Shown: piece by piece, positions 16,361 to 25,400 of the stretch
Layout: every line of letters begins with the position of its first letter
Position numbering within the stretch: position 1 is the first letter of the stretch
Source of the DNA: Saccharomonospora azurea NA-128
GTDB taxonomy: Bacteria > Actinomycetota > Actinomycetes > Mycobacteriales > Pseudonocardiaceae
Assembly (NCBI RefSeq): GCF_000231055.2
Contig: NZ_CM001466.1
Location: 4,575,392 to 4,639,391 of the forward strand
Direction of reading: 5' to 3'
DNA length: 64,000 nucleotides
Translations under genes and position numbers: made by a program
The notes under the pieces: generated by a model
Told to the model about the DNA's origin: nothing
Seen by the model: the letters and a program-made list of their open reading frames with translations, nothing else
The model's database searches: none

Positions 16361-16988
16361 TCGCTCTGTCTGGTTTCGGATCGTTTCCTTGTTTGCTGTG
16401 GCTGCCATTGGTGTTTCCTGCTCGGCGGACACGGATGGTGTGGCTCAGCCCGCGACAGGCGAGTTGAGTGCGTCGAAGCCGAGTGCGGCTCCGGAACGTC
16501 GGGTCAGTGATCCGTTGGACGTCGCCCCGTATCTGTCTCGGCCTTGCGATCTTGTTTCCCCGGAGATGCTCGAAAAATTGGGGACTTCGCCGAGTGAGGC
16601 GACTCCGCGCCTGCCTGAGGATGACAAGATCACCGCCCAGACCGGTCCGGGTTGTAGCTGGACGGGGGAGAATGAGGGAAGCGTCGGTATCGGCATTGAT
16701 TCGGGAAACAAAGAACGCGGAGTAGGGGGACTGCGAGGGCTTGAGATCGCTCGTGATCAAGGTCGATACAAGTTGTGGGAGGAAACTTCGATCGCGGGCT
16801 ACCCCGCTGTGTACATGGGGATCAGCGACTCTCGCCATCGGGGAGACTGTGATCTTGTGGTGGGAATCGCCGACGACATGACCTTCGGGGTCGCGGCGGT
16901 CTCTTTCCGGGAGAACCCGCAGAAGGCCTGCCAGGTGGCCGCCGAGGTCGCTGCTGATGTGATCGAGACTCTGAAGGGGGGGAGCTGA
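16353..16988 (+). CDS. DUF3558 domain lipoprotein, copy 1
   Basis: Exported protein of a family common in Pseudonocardiaceae and mycobacteria; role unknown. GTG 16,353 starts inside the last 8 bases of the preceding helical-protein gene. The N-terminus RNRSVWFRIVSLF..GVSC is a signal peptide with a weak lipobox (Gly at -3), then a Ser/Ala/Pro-rich linker and the DUF3558 fold with its two hallmark cysteines in PCDLVS and GCSW. Length 211 residues is normal. The same gene pair recurs at 17,765-18,839. ATG 16,323 is a longer alternative start. Confidence 0.8.
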   Translation: MRNRSVWFRIVSLFAVAAIGVSCSADTDGVAQPATGELSASKPSAAPERRVSDPLDVAPYLSRPCDLVSPEMLEKLGTSPSEATPRLPEDDKITAQTGPGCSWTGENEGSVGIGIDSGNKERGVGGLRGLEIARDQGRYKLWEETSIAGYPAVYMGISDSRHRGDCDLVVGIADDMTFGVAAVSFRENPQKACQVAAEVAADVIETLKGGS

Positions 16989-16995
16989 ACTCGGC

Positions 16996-17240
16996 CGAGG
17001 TGCCGACCGGCGACTATCTGAGACGGTGTAGCCGTCGAGGACTTCGCGCAGAAGATCGAGCGTGACAGGTGCTCAATGATCGGGGACAGGTGCCGAAAGG
17101 TCGGCTCTGGTGGTGAGGCGCTGATCGTCGGGTGCTACAGGCGGGTCGCGGTCGATGACGGGCCAGGGCGGTAGGTCGGTGAGGTCGATGGCGGTGAGCT
17201 GGGTGGTGGGGTGCTCGTCGGTGAGGGGATCGAGGAGGAC
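16996..17240 (-). pseudogene. Decayed minus-strand gene end, copy 2
   Basis: The minus strand encodes LPPWPVIDRDPPVAPDDQRL, an in-frame TGA, then APVTLDLLREVLDGY. The last part matches the VTLDLLQKVLDGL ending of copy 1 at 15.65 kb, so both are relics of one unrecognised gene type. Together they bracket the first helical-protein/DUF3558 cassette, which suggests segmental duplication. Confidence 0.45.
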
Positions 17241-17280
17241 GGCGGGCGAGTCCGACCTCTGAGCGAGCACATCGGACACT
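17241..17280 (+). repeat. 40-bp direct repeat, copy 1 (DUF397 tail)
   Basis: This 40-bp block matches 19,263-19,302 with a single mismatch (TCC against TTC). It contains the last codons of a DUF397 gene (AGESDL then TGA) and 18 bases of downstream sequence ending CATCGGACACT. Here the upstream part of the DUF397 gene is missing. Confidence 0.7.
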
Positions 17281-17334
17281 AAGTGCTGTCCCAGGTGTTA
17301 CGCCACAAGTGCTTGATCGATGTCGACCAGATAC

Positions 17335-17381
17335 AGCGAGACGCTCGGTTGGATGCCCAGTCGAGCGTCTCGCTGATTTTC
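17335..17381 (+). terminator. Rho-independent terminator-like hairpin
   Basis: Perfect 13-bp inverted repeat AGCGAGACGCTCG (17,335-17,347) and CGAGCGTCTCGCT (17,362-17,374) with a 14-base loop, followed by GATTTT. It lies downstream of the DUF397 relic on the plus strand and separates the two helical/DUF3558 cassettes. Confidence 0.65.
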
Positions 17382-17764
17382 AGGGCTTTGCCGGGTGCTG
17401 CTCACTGCTCAGAACATGATTCGTGGCACCGTGGAAGGAGGGGATTCGGTTCAGGTTGATTCTCTCTACGAGAACTCAGGCGTGAGTTTTCAGGCTATTC
17501 TCGATGTTCTTTCGCAACCTATATTCCTGGGAGGGTTCGCCTGAAGAGGTAACTCCTGCCTGCGACAGCACCATGCTGGTCCGGCGTGGCCGTGGGCTTG
17601 CTGGGGTGCAACGTTGTGAGAGCCTGCTACCCGTGAGGCCAGCGTCATCGAACTTCAAAGGTCGGTACTCAGCGGGCGATCGAGTGAGGTAGTTCCACAT
17701 CGCGCGACCACGCTCTGCCGATACACCCTGGGCTGAACGGTCTCGCGTCGATGCTGGGGGAGAT
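17382..17764. other. Intergenic region before the second cassette
   Basis: About 380 bases of lower GC than the surroundings. A 42-codon ORF (17,416-17,544, MIRGTVEGGDSVQVD..) lacks a ribosome binding site and a 62-codon ORF overlaps it; neither is convincing. The stretch probably holds the promoter of the gene at 17,765, but no clear -35/-10 pair was found. Confidence 0.3.
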
Positions 17765-18250
17765 ATGGCTGAGGAGCTGAGGGGAATGAACAGCGCCGAG
17801 GAACCGTCCTCGGGCATAGGGAATGTGTTCTCGGCTGCGCAGGCTGCGTTCGGCTCGCAGAGTTCGATGAACCCGGAGGCGATGGCCGCTGCGGAGCGCT
17901 CAGCGAACAACCTTGTTGAGTCGGCGAAGTCTGGCGGGTTCCGGGTCACCAAGGAGGCCGCTGACCCCTTGATCAAGGTTCTCGAAGACTTCGTCAATCA
18001 GATCAAGGAAATGGACAGCACGTTCCGGGCTTTCGAAGCAGCTCCTCCTCTCGGTGATCATGACTACGGCCAACTTGTTTCCCGTCGCATGCAGGAAGCG
18101 GCTGCCGTAGGCCCTGGATCTGCCTTGGAAGTCATCAGACAGCTCGAAATCATCTTGAAGAAGAGTGCTGAAGCGCTTCTGCGGGCGTCGAACCAGTACG
18201 AGGAACAGGAGGAGAGCGTGAAAGACACTCTCCGTGGTCTAGGTGAATGA
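17765..18250 (+). CDS. ESX-like helical protein (intact copy)
   Basis: 161-residue, charged, predicted all-helical protein without signal peptide or membrane segment. ATG 17,765 follows GGGGGAGAT. It begins MAEELRGMNSAEE and has a helical pair either side of a Gly/Pro break (APPLGDHD). It is the intact counterpart of the TGA-interrupted gene at 15,896 and, like it, overlaps the downstream DUF3558 lipoprotein gene by exactly 8 bases. Small helical proteins beside exported lipoproteins in these bacteria are often type VII secretion related, but no WXG motif or C-terminal YxxxD/E signal was confirmed, so this is an inference from size and context. Confidence 0.65.
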   Translation: MAEELRGMNSAEEPSSGIGNVFSAAQAAFGSQSSMNPEAMAAAERSANNLVESAKSGGFRVTKEAADPLIKVLEDFVNQIKEMDSTFRAFEAAPPLGDHDYGQLVSRRMQEAAAVGPGSALEVIRQLEIILKKSAEALLRASNQYEEQEESVKDTLRGLGE

Positions 18251-18839
18251 GGCTGGTGTGAGGACGAAGAATTGTATCAGTGGAGTTTCGGTGCTTCTTG
18301 TGGCGCTGTGCGCCGTCTCGGCATGCTCTGGGATCACCGGTGAGGCACATCCGGGAGATGTGCCTGGTGCAGAGCAGAAGTCGGGTACCGTTCCATCGAC
18401 CGGCGCCACATCCAGCGCGTCGATCAGCGCTTCGCTGGATCCGTGTTCGTTGCTGAGTGTCGAGGATCTGACCGAGTACGGTGAGGTCAACGCTGGGGAA
18501 GCCCGAAACCTCAACGGTTCCAGGTCTTGCGCTTGGCAACGCGACTACGAAGCGGGGGGTCACGAAGGCTTTGTGATCTCTCTGGATGTATGGGGTGAGC
18601 ACTCCATCGACGATATGAAGTCTGTCAGTGACAACACTGCCGAGGTCGAGGTGAACGGGCGTCCGGCGGTCCGGTTGACGAACCCGGATCGCGGCTACTG
18701 CACCGTCGGACTGAAGCTGGACGACACGTCGCGAATCGACGTGGGAATCAACGGATTCTCGGATTACCAGGACTCATGCCAGGTCGCCGAAGACGTCGTC
18801 TATCTGGTCGAGCCACGGTTGCCGGACCTACCCTCATAG
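18243..18839 (+). CDS. DUF3558 domain lipoprotein, copy 2
   Basis: Predicted membrane-anchored lipoprotein of 198 residues. A positively charged N-terminus and hydrophobic stretch end in the lipobox VSAC near residue 28, then a Ser/Thr-rich linker and the DUF3558 domain with cysteines in DPCSLL and SCAW, plus a later pair YCTVG and SCQVAED. GTG 18,243 is chosen because it reproduces the 8-base GTGNNTRA overlap seen in copy 1; GTG 18,258 is possible. Translation is probably coupled to the helical-protein gene. Function of the family is unknown. Confidence 0.8.
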   Translation: MNEAGVRTKNCISGVSVLLVALCAVSACSGITGEAHPGDVPGAEQKSGTVPSTGATSSASISASLDPCSLLSVEDLTEYGEVNAGEARNLNGSRSCAWQRDYEAGGHEGFVISLDVWGEHSIDDMKSVSDNTAEVEVNGRPAVRLTNPDRGYCTVGLKLDDTSRIDVGINGFSDYQDSCQVAEDVVYLVEPRLPDLPS

Positions 18840-18896
18840 GCGTCACCGGATGAGGTGCACGTCGGGGAACTCATCGACACCGACGGCGTCCGCGTG

Positions 18897-19150
18897 GTCG
18901 GACGCCATCGTCACCCACACCTGACGCTCCCGTGTCGAGACGTTGCTTTCCGGCGAAGATAGACTGGGCAGTTTCTCACCCTGCTGGATCATTCGGTCCC
19001 TTTGGGTGTTCACGGCCATCGGGGACAACTATCGGGATCGGATGGCTACGGCGCTAGCCCGGGCAGATGTACAACCTCGGCAACGCGCCTGACCATCCCG
19101 TTCTGCAGGGCCGGCGAGTTCTCTCCGATGTCGAGGTCCCGTCCCAGGCG
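18897..19150 (+). pseudogene. Decayed Imm1 immunity gene
   Basis: DNA and peptide similarity to the intact Imm1 gene is plain: DAIVTHT-stop-RSRVETLLSGED..GSFLTLLDHSVPLGVHGHRG matches DALLTHTRRPRVETLIPDED..GQFLTTPDHSVIVGVHGRRG. A TGA interrupts the reading frame after THT and later frameshifts destroy the C-terminal half. The N-terminal third is gone. No product is expected. Confidence 0.7.
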
Positions 19151-19221
19151 TTGTTTGTTCCTGCATGAGCCGGAAAAGACCGAGGTCTACCAGGGGCTGT
19201 GGATAGGTGAAAGAGATCGCG

Positions 19222-19284
19222 ATGAGTGCCGAGGAGTCTGTGGCATTCATCGCCGGTGTGAAGGCGGGCGAGTTCGACCTCTGA
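19222..19284 (+). pseudogene. DUF397 gene C-terminal remnant
   Basis: The last 20 codons read MSAEESVAFIAGVKAGEFDL, the typical ending of DUF397 proteins; compare FVAGVKAGEFDM at the end of the intact gene at 61,932. The body of the domain is absent. A GTG at 19,207 gives five extra codons. Confidence 0.6.
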
Positions 19285-19302
19285 GCGAGCACATCGGACA
19301 CT
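19263..19302 (+). repeat. 40-bp direct repeat, copy 2 (DUF397 tail)
   Basis: Second copy of the 40-bp block at 17,241-17,280, one mismatch, about 2.0 kb apart. It covers the end of the DUF397 remnant and downstream bases. The conservation extends past the stop codon, which points to duplication of a DNA segment rather than protein selection. Confidence 0.7.
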
Positions 19303-19381
19303 CCTCGGTGTTCGGATCGCCACCGTGTCGCAACTGCCGCGGCCCGGAGCCGTCCACTGAATGTTGAGTGGTTCCGGCTGC

Positions 19382-19773
19382 GCGCATGTGCCTGGAGAGG
19401 GAGCGTCGGTGGCTGAGGGCGACGCGCAGGCGCTGGTGTTGGCTGACGAGCCCGCCACCACCGGCTACCTGCCTGAGCATCGGGTCTTCCCGCGCTGGCT
19501 CGCCGCCGACTCCGAGGCCGGACTGAGGGCCGCGGCCGAGACCGTCCTCGCGGACCTCACCACCGAGCGGGAGGAATGCGGCATGTGGGTCTCGGACGGC
19601 CCGGCCGTGCTCATGGACTCCGCCGAGGCGGGCGCTGACCTGGTCGTCGAGTATTCCTGGGGCGAGTTGCCGGACCAGGCACCGGTCCCGCTGCCCGTCG
19701 GCGGGCCATCCACATGGAGGTGGACGAGGACAACTGGGTCGGCGTGGTCCAGCTCCTGCCCGCCGACGACTGA
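19382..19773 (+). pseudogene. Truncated, frameshifted Imm21-family immunity gene
   Basis: The reading frame gives DAQALVLADEPATTGYLPEH, then FPRWLAADSEAGL, ECGMW and DGPAVLMDSAEAGADLVVEY, all characteristic of actinobacterial Imm21. About 50 N-terminal residues are missing. Near 19,700 the frame shifts: RAIHMEVDEDNWVGVVQLLP continues in another frame to a stop at 19,773, which is the natural Imm21 ending. It is therefore a relic, with no toxin gene nearby. Confidence 0.65.
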
Positions 19774-20003
19774 ACGGGAACCCGCGCCAGGCCCACCGAC
19801 CATGACGCTCAGAGCGCTGTGCGAAACGACCGCCGTCGGCCGGGTAATAGATACTGGTCTACTGCACGGCGCTGAAGCCGCAGAAGGACACCTCGTCGAC
19901 GCGAAGGGCAACGCGCCCCGCGACTCGCCTGATGTGTCGGCCGTGGGCGGACGAGCAACAGCGGGGCGCGGGGCGCGATCCGTGGGGCGAGAGCGGTCAG
20001 TGA
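19774..20003. other. Intergenic region
   Basis: No gene is seen. An inverted repeat CGCGCCCCGC (19,912-19,921) and GCGGGGCGCG (19,961-19,970) with a long loop might end transcription of the minus-strand GmrSD gene, but it lacks a T-run. Confidence 0.25.
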
Positions 20004-22115
20004 TCAGGCCGCTGGCTCCGACCCGTTTCCGATCTGCCGCTCCAACGACTGCCTGACCAGGCCGAGAACATAGGGGATGTCGTCCTCGTGACTCAGCCCG
20101 ACCTCCACGTCACCGTTGCCCCACCGACCGAGGTTGGTGATGTCCCTGGCCATACCTTTCGGGTCCCACAGCTCCGGGAACGGCATGTTGAGGGACAGCC
20201 GCAGCCGGCCGGCCTGCGGAACGATGTCCACGACGTTGGTCTCCGCCTTGTAAGCGATGTAGAGCTTGAGGATTTCCTCGGTGATGTTGGGATCGAGGGC
20301 CAGCAACTGGGGCCGCAGCGTGTCGAACAGGGCGCGCATCGGCCGGTCGGCAGCCAGGTTCGGGTGATCGTCGAGGCTGTAGTGCGGTGCGGTCGTCCCG
20401 TTCCTCGGACTGTAGGCGGCCAGTATCTCGTCTTCCAGCGCCGGGGGCGTCCAGACAGCTGTCGCGAGCTCGGCGAGGCGGTTGGCCCGAGCGTCGATGG
20501 CGGCCTCGTCCCAACGCTCGGCCATGCCCAGACCCTGGTTCAACCGCAGCGGACTTTCCCGGAAGCCGCCCGGCATGTCTCGCTTCTCGGTGAACGGCCG
20601 GTCGCTGTATTCGCTGTTGTAGCCGGTCAGCGTGAGATTGCCGACGTTGTGCAGCTTGGTCGCGTGGACACGTTCCCAGTCGGGCCCGAGTTCCTGCCGC
20701 CAGTCTGCGGGCAGGTTCGCGTTCTGCGGCATGATGTGCTCGACGGTGTACTCGTCGACGAAAACCCTTTCCTTGCGCCCGTGGTTCTCAAGCCGGCGGA
20801 GCCAGTACGAACGGCGCGGCAGGTTGTACATGTCGCGGGTCGTGAACTCGCGCATGAACTCGTCGTCATTGGGAAAGCGGCGGTACGACGGCAGCGACAG
20901 GAAAGCGGCCTGGAGGCTTTCCAGATACCGGTCCTTCTTGAGTGACCGGCCGAACGTCGCGAAGGTCTTGTTGAGAGAGTTCGTCGGGATCGCGCAGATC
21001 GCGCGGCGGAAAACGTAGGACTCGATCAACCGCAGCGCCTTCAGGAAGTCGTCCCGGGACAACAGCTCGGTGGCGTAGTCGTGGTAGAGCTCCAAGAGCA
21101 GCGGGTAAGCGACATCGACCCGGAGATCGCGCAGGTCGGCGAAGGCCTCTCCGAGTTCCTTGTCGGTTTCCCGCTTCAAAGCCATGGCACAGTAGTAGCC
21201 GGCGTAAGCGTGGACGTCCGCGACCAAGGAGTCGACGTCGTCGGTGATGGCATCGTTACGGCGGGCGTAGGCCTTGAAAGCGTCGTAAACCGACCTGATT
21301 TTCGGAATCTCTCCTGTCTTGAGCGTCAGGTAATGGCGCATGAACGAATCGAAGTGGGCCCCGTATCCTTCCTGGCCGAACCCCAGCTCCATCGGGCGCC
21401 AATGCCTCTTGTACAGCTCCTCCTGGTGTTTGGGCTCCAAGCCCATCAGCACGTAGTTGCGGATGAGGTCGGCCTGACTGAGTTCCCGGCCGGTGGAGTT
21501 CATGCTCTCGAAGATGAGCTGCGGGTTGTCCTGGTCGCGATTGAGTGAAACATCGACGATCACGAGTTTGCTCAACCCCTGGCAGAGCGGAGCGAGGTCG
21601 TCGCCCAGACCCTTGACCTGTTCGCTGAAGAACTCGAAGTTCTGCTTGATACGAACGGAGTGGTCGGCAGGGAGGTTCTGCTGCTGGACCAGTGCCGTCA
21701 AACTGTCCTTGTCGGTCTGTGTCAACAGAAGCTTGAAAGCCTTGTCGCCGTCCTCCTCCGGGTTGAGCAGGAAGTAATTGCGTACTTTCCTGGCCGAGAA
21801 CCCCGGGACCGGTTCGTCGCTGCCCAGATGGCGAGCCAGAGCCTCCAGCAGAAGGCTGACCGTTGTCAGACGTTGCTGGCCGTCGATGACCAGCAGCGGG
21901 GACTGGTTGGAAACCTGGGAGAGACCCTGCTCGACGTAGACCACCGAGCCAACGAAGTGAGCTTTGACGGCGTCGTCCCGGCCTGCTCTCAGGATGTCGC
22001 GCCACAACTGCAGGCACTCATCGCGGTGCCAACTGTAGGTCCGCTGGTAGATCGGGATGACGAACTGCGGCGATTTCCTGAAAAACTGGAGAAGGGAGGT
22101 CTCTGTCGCCTTCAT
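20004..22115 (-). CDS. GmrSD-like type IV restriction enzyme (DUF262-DUF1524-DUF5655)
   Basis: Single-chain GmrSD enzymes cut DNA carrying modified (often glucosylated) cytosines, using NTP. The N-terminal DUF262 domain shows PIYQRTYSW near residues 21-29 and the nucleotide-binding DGQQR at 78-82. The DUF1524 HNH-like nuclease shows VEHIMPQN near 460 and NLTLTG. The C-terminal part, from about residue 590 (LFDTLRP..), matches the DUF5655 type often seen at the end of these proteins. Length 703 residues. ATG 22,115 (MKATETSLLQFF) is chosen because DUF262 begins there; the frame stays open far upstream without homology. The gene stands alone and is divergent from the helicase gene at 22,408. 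It complements a methylation-based system because it attacks foreign modified DNA. Confidence 0.88.
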   Translation of the reverse strand: MKATETSLLQFFRKSPQFVIPIYQRTYSWHRDECLQLWRDILRAGRDDAVKAHFVGSVVYVEQGLSQVSNQSPLLVIDGQQRLTTVSLLLEALARHLGSDEPVPGFSARKVRNYFLLNPEEDGDKAFKLLLTQTDKDSLTALVQQQNLPADHSVRIKQNFEFFSEQVKGLGDDLAPLCQGLSKLVIVDVSLNRDQDNPQLIFESMNSTGRELSQADLIRNYVLMGLEPKHQEELYKRHWRPMELGFGQEGYGAHFDSFMRHYLTLKTGEIPKIRSVYDAFKAYARRNDAITDDVDSLVADVHAYAGYYCAMALKRETDKELGEAFADLRDLRVDVAYPLLLELYHDYATELLSRDDFLKALRLIESYVFRRAICAIPTNSLNKTFATFGRSLKKDRYLESLQAAFLSLPSYRRFPNDDEFMREFTTRDMYNLPRRSYWLRRLENHGRKERVFVDEYTVEHIMPQNANLPADWRQELGPDWERVHATKLHNVGNLTLTGYNSEYSDRPFTEKRDMPGGFRESPLRLNQGLGMAERWDEAAIDARANRLAELATAVWTPPALEDEILAAYSPRNGTTAPHYSLDDHPNLAADRPMRALFDTLRPQLLALDPNITEEILKLYIAYKAETNVVDIVPQAGRLRLSLNMPFPELWDPKGMARDITNLGRWGNGDVEVGLSHEDDIPYVLGLVRQSLERQIGNGSEPAA

Positions 22116-22407
22116 GTTCGTAGTGCTCCACGGGGTTCGCTTCGGGATGTCGACTGGCTGCCCGGTGACTCTAGTCGTGCAAGTGGGGCCCGTTCGTAAC
22201 GCTGTGTGGGCAGTCGGCGTCCGTTCGCTTCGTCCGTCAGCTCCCACGAGCGGTCGATGTGCCTGGTCGCCGCCACTATGCCCTTGCGCTCTGATGACGT
22301 GACCCTCGACACGTTCACGACTTGATAAAGGTTGTTCACACTTCAACGTCTCCGGACGACGCACCGGGTGGTCGTCGAACAGGTTTCTCGAATCACTGGT
22401 AGGTCGG
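22116..22407. promoter_or_regulatory. Divergent promoter region gmrSD / SF1 helicase
   Basis: 292 bases between two divergent defence genes. No ORF is supported. Two CGTTCAC/TGTTCAC motifs lie near 22,312 and 22,335 either side of an AT-rich TTGATAAAGG, which could be part of the promoter for the helicase gene. No regulator is adjacent. Confidence 0.35.
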
Positions 22408-25400
22408 ATGAACAACACGATGGTGGAGCGCGCCCGGAATCTCTTCGAGTTCCTGCAGCGCGCGCAGGAACTGAAGACGACGGCGCCGCGCACGACCGAC
22501 AGGTACCAGCGTGAAGGCGAGGTGCTGTGGTTCGCCGACTTCCCGGAACACCCGGCGGTGCAGCACGCCAACGGGCTCACGAGTCCCGCGAGCGACAGCC
22601 CCCTGCTCACCGTCGATCGGATACCGCGCAGGACGCCACCGCAGCCCGGCACCGGCCTCGAACGGTGGCTGCTGGGCCGCTGGGACGACCCGGACCGGGC
22701 GCCGGAACTGCGGGAGTCGCTCACGATCGCCGTGCGGGACGGGGCGGAGGGCGACCAGGTCACCCGGCAGGTGAGGGTGACCGAGTATCCCCACATCCGC
22801 GAGGCCTACGAATCGTGGCGTGCCGAGTGGGCGGCCTGGGCGGAGGAGGAGCTGCGGGACCGCCCGGCCAGGGACTTCTACAACCTCCTGTTCAGCCTGT
22901 TCCTCAAGGTCAAGGACAGCCCTGAAGAGGTCGAACTGGTGGCGGGCACGGCATGCCTGTCCTGGCGCCCGGAGGGACATCCGGAGGTGTCCAGACACGT
23001 TTTCACCAGCCCGTTGATCGTCGAGTTCGATGACGCGACAGGGCGGCTGGCGGTGGTTGTCGGTGACACGCCGGAGGCGTTCAAGACGGAACTCGACATG
23101 CTGGACCCCGGTCTGATCAAAGCGACCGAGACCGTCAACGAAGTCCGCGCGGCAGTGCGGGCCCTGCACGTGCATCCCCTCGACCGGGAAGAGCTGGGGC
23201 TCTTCGGCCGGCGGCTCGTGCATGCGCTGGACGCCGACGGCGAGTACCGGGACGAGGACAGGCCCGCGGCGGCGACCGAGGACGCGACGGTCACGTTCGC
23301 TCCGGCGCTGATTCTCCGCAAGCGCTCACAACGCGGTCTCGTGGAGGTCTTCCAGACTCTCACGGGACAGCTGGCGGGAGCCGAGACCGTGCCCGACGGC
23401 ATCCTGCCGCTGCTCGACCCCGACCAGGTTCCCGCGGTGGAGCCGACGACGACCGGTGGCGCTCTGGTGACGGTGGACGACGAGTCCTTCCTTCCCATGC
23501 CGGTCAACGAACGGCAACGGGAGATCATCGAGCGGGTCGACCGGCAGGCGCAGGTTCTTGTGCAGGGGCCGCCCGGAACGGGGAAGACACACACCGCGGC
23601 GGCGCTCATCTCCCACCTGCTCGCCCAGGGCAAGCGGGTTCTCGTGACGGCGCAGACCGACCGAGCCCTGCGCGAGGTCCGGGACAAGCTTCCCGACCAG
23701 ATCAAGCCCCTGTCGGTCGCGGTGGTGGGGACCTCCCGAGACGACATGGCGGATCTCAAGGTCGCGGTGCAGGAGATCGCGGCGGCGGCGCACGACCACG
23801 ACACCAAACGCAACGCCCGCGAGATCGAAGGCTGCCTCGCCGAGATCGACCGGTTGCGCAGGGAACGGGCCGAGGTGTATCGCGACCTGCTCGCTGCTCG
23901 CGAGAGCGAGGTCCGGCAACACGACCGCGGTGACTACCGCGGCACGCTCGCCGACATCGCGAAGCAGATCGAGGACCAGGAGCGCGAGTACGGATGGGTG
24001 CTCGAACACGTTCCGGAGGGCATGGCGGACGAACCTCCCCTCACCGGCCAGGAGGTACTCGAATGGCGGCAGCACCTTCTCGACGGGGAGCTGGCCGCTG
24101 ACGAGCCGGAAGCCCGGCAGCAACTGGTGGCACTCGACGCACTGCCGTCACCGGCGCGGTTCGCCACCTTCGTGACAGCCGAACGCGGTGCCGAGGCCCG
24201 CCGCCGGGAACGGGAGGAACTCCGGCACCATCCGGCGTTTCCCGCCATTCTGCGCCTGGACGCCTCCCAGCGTGACGAACTGCGGAAACGGCTGGGGCGC
24301 ATCGCGGACGAACAGACAGTCCTCGCCGGAGGGCCGGAACAATGGATCCCTGCCGCGCTGGCCGACGTGTGTGCCGGCCGAGAGGCGGCCTGGCGAGCAC
24401 AGGCGGAACAACTCGCCGCGCTGATCGAACAGACCGCGCAGCACGTGCAGCGGCTCGGGGCGCTCACCGAGGTCGAGCTTCCCGACGACGACGCCGCCCG
24501 GATGGTGGCGTTGGCGCGCGAGGTGCTGCGTTATCTCGAAGAGGGACACCGCGTCAAGACGGCGGCGGACGGCACCCCGAAGGTGGGCCGGTTGGCGCCG
24601 AAGGTGCTCAAGCAAGCGCAACCGTTGTTCGATTCCGTCAAGGTCGACGGCCTACCTCCGACGAACACGGGGCAACTGCTGGCTGTCGTGACGTGGTTCG
24701 AGGCGTCGAAGATGCTCGCCGCGCTCGACCGCACATGGCCGGGTCGCGGGGATTCGAAGACGGACCCGCTCCACGTGCGCCTGCAGTGGCACCGGACGGA
24801 ACTCGGGCAGTTGTGGCGGGTCCTGAGGCTGGCCGAGGAGTTACGGGCCGAGGAAAGGCGACTGGCCGAACTCGGGATACCGCTGCCCGACTGGAGTGAC
24901 GCGACGGCGCTGAACACCTGTCAGGCACTGTGTGACACGGTCGAGGTCGAGAAGGCCTGGGCCGCCGCGCAGGAGCCGTTGGCCGTGCTCACGACCACGC
25001 TGGCGGAGATCGTGGGCGACGATGTGGCACCGGTGGTGCGCCGGTTACGGGCGGCCGTCGACGAACGGGACGCCGACGAGTACGGGGTGGCGCATGCGCG
25101 TCTCGCGCGGCTCTGGGCGATCAGGGAGCAGGCTTCTCGGCGCGACGATCTCGGCCGACGCTTGGCAAGCGCTGTGCCGGGTCTTTTCCGGGCGGTGGCA
25201 GCAGCACCGGAGGACGCCACATGGACGGGCCGTCTCGAACGTTTCGAATCCGCATGGGCCTGGGCTGCGACCCGCTCTTGGGTTCGGACACAGGAATCCC
25301 TGGACGTGAATGCGTTGCAACAGCGCACTGGCCGGATCGACGACCGGATTCGGCGGCAGGTGGAAACACTGGCGGCTCGGCGAGCGTGGGACTACGCCGC

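Noticed and set aside
17504-17692. 62-codon ORF before the second cassette
   Set aside because: No ribosome site, no homology, odd composition; treated as intergenic.
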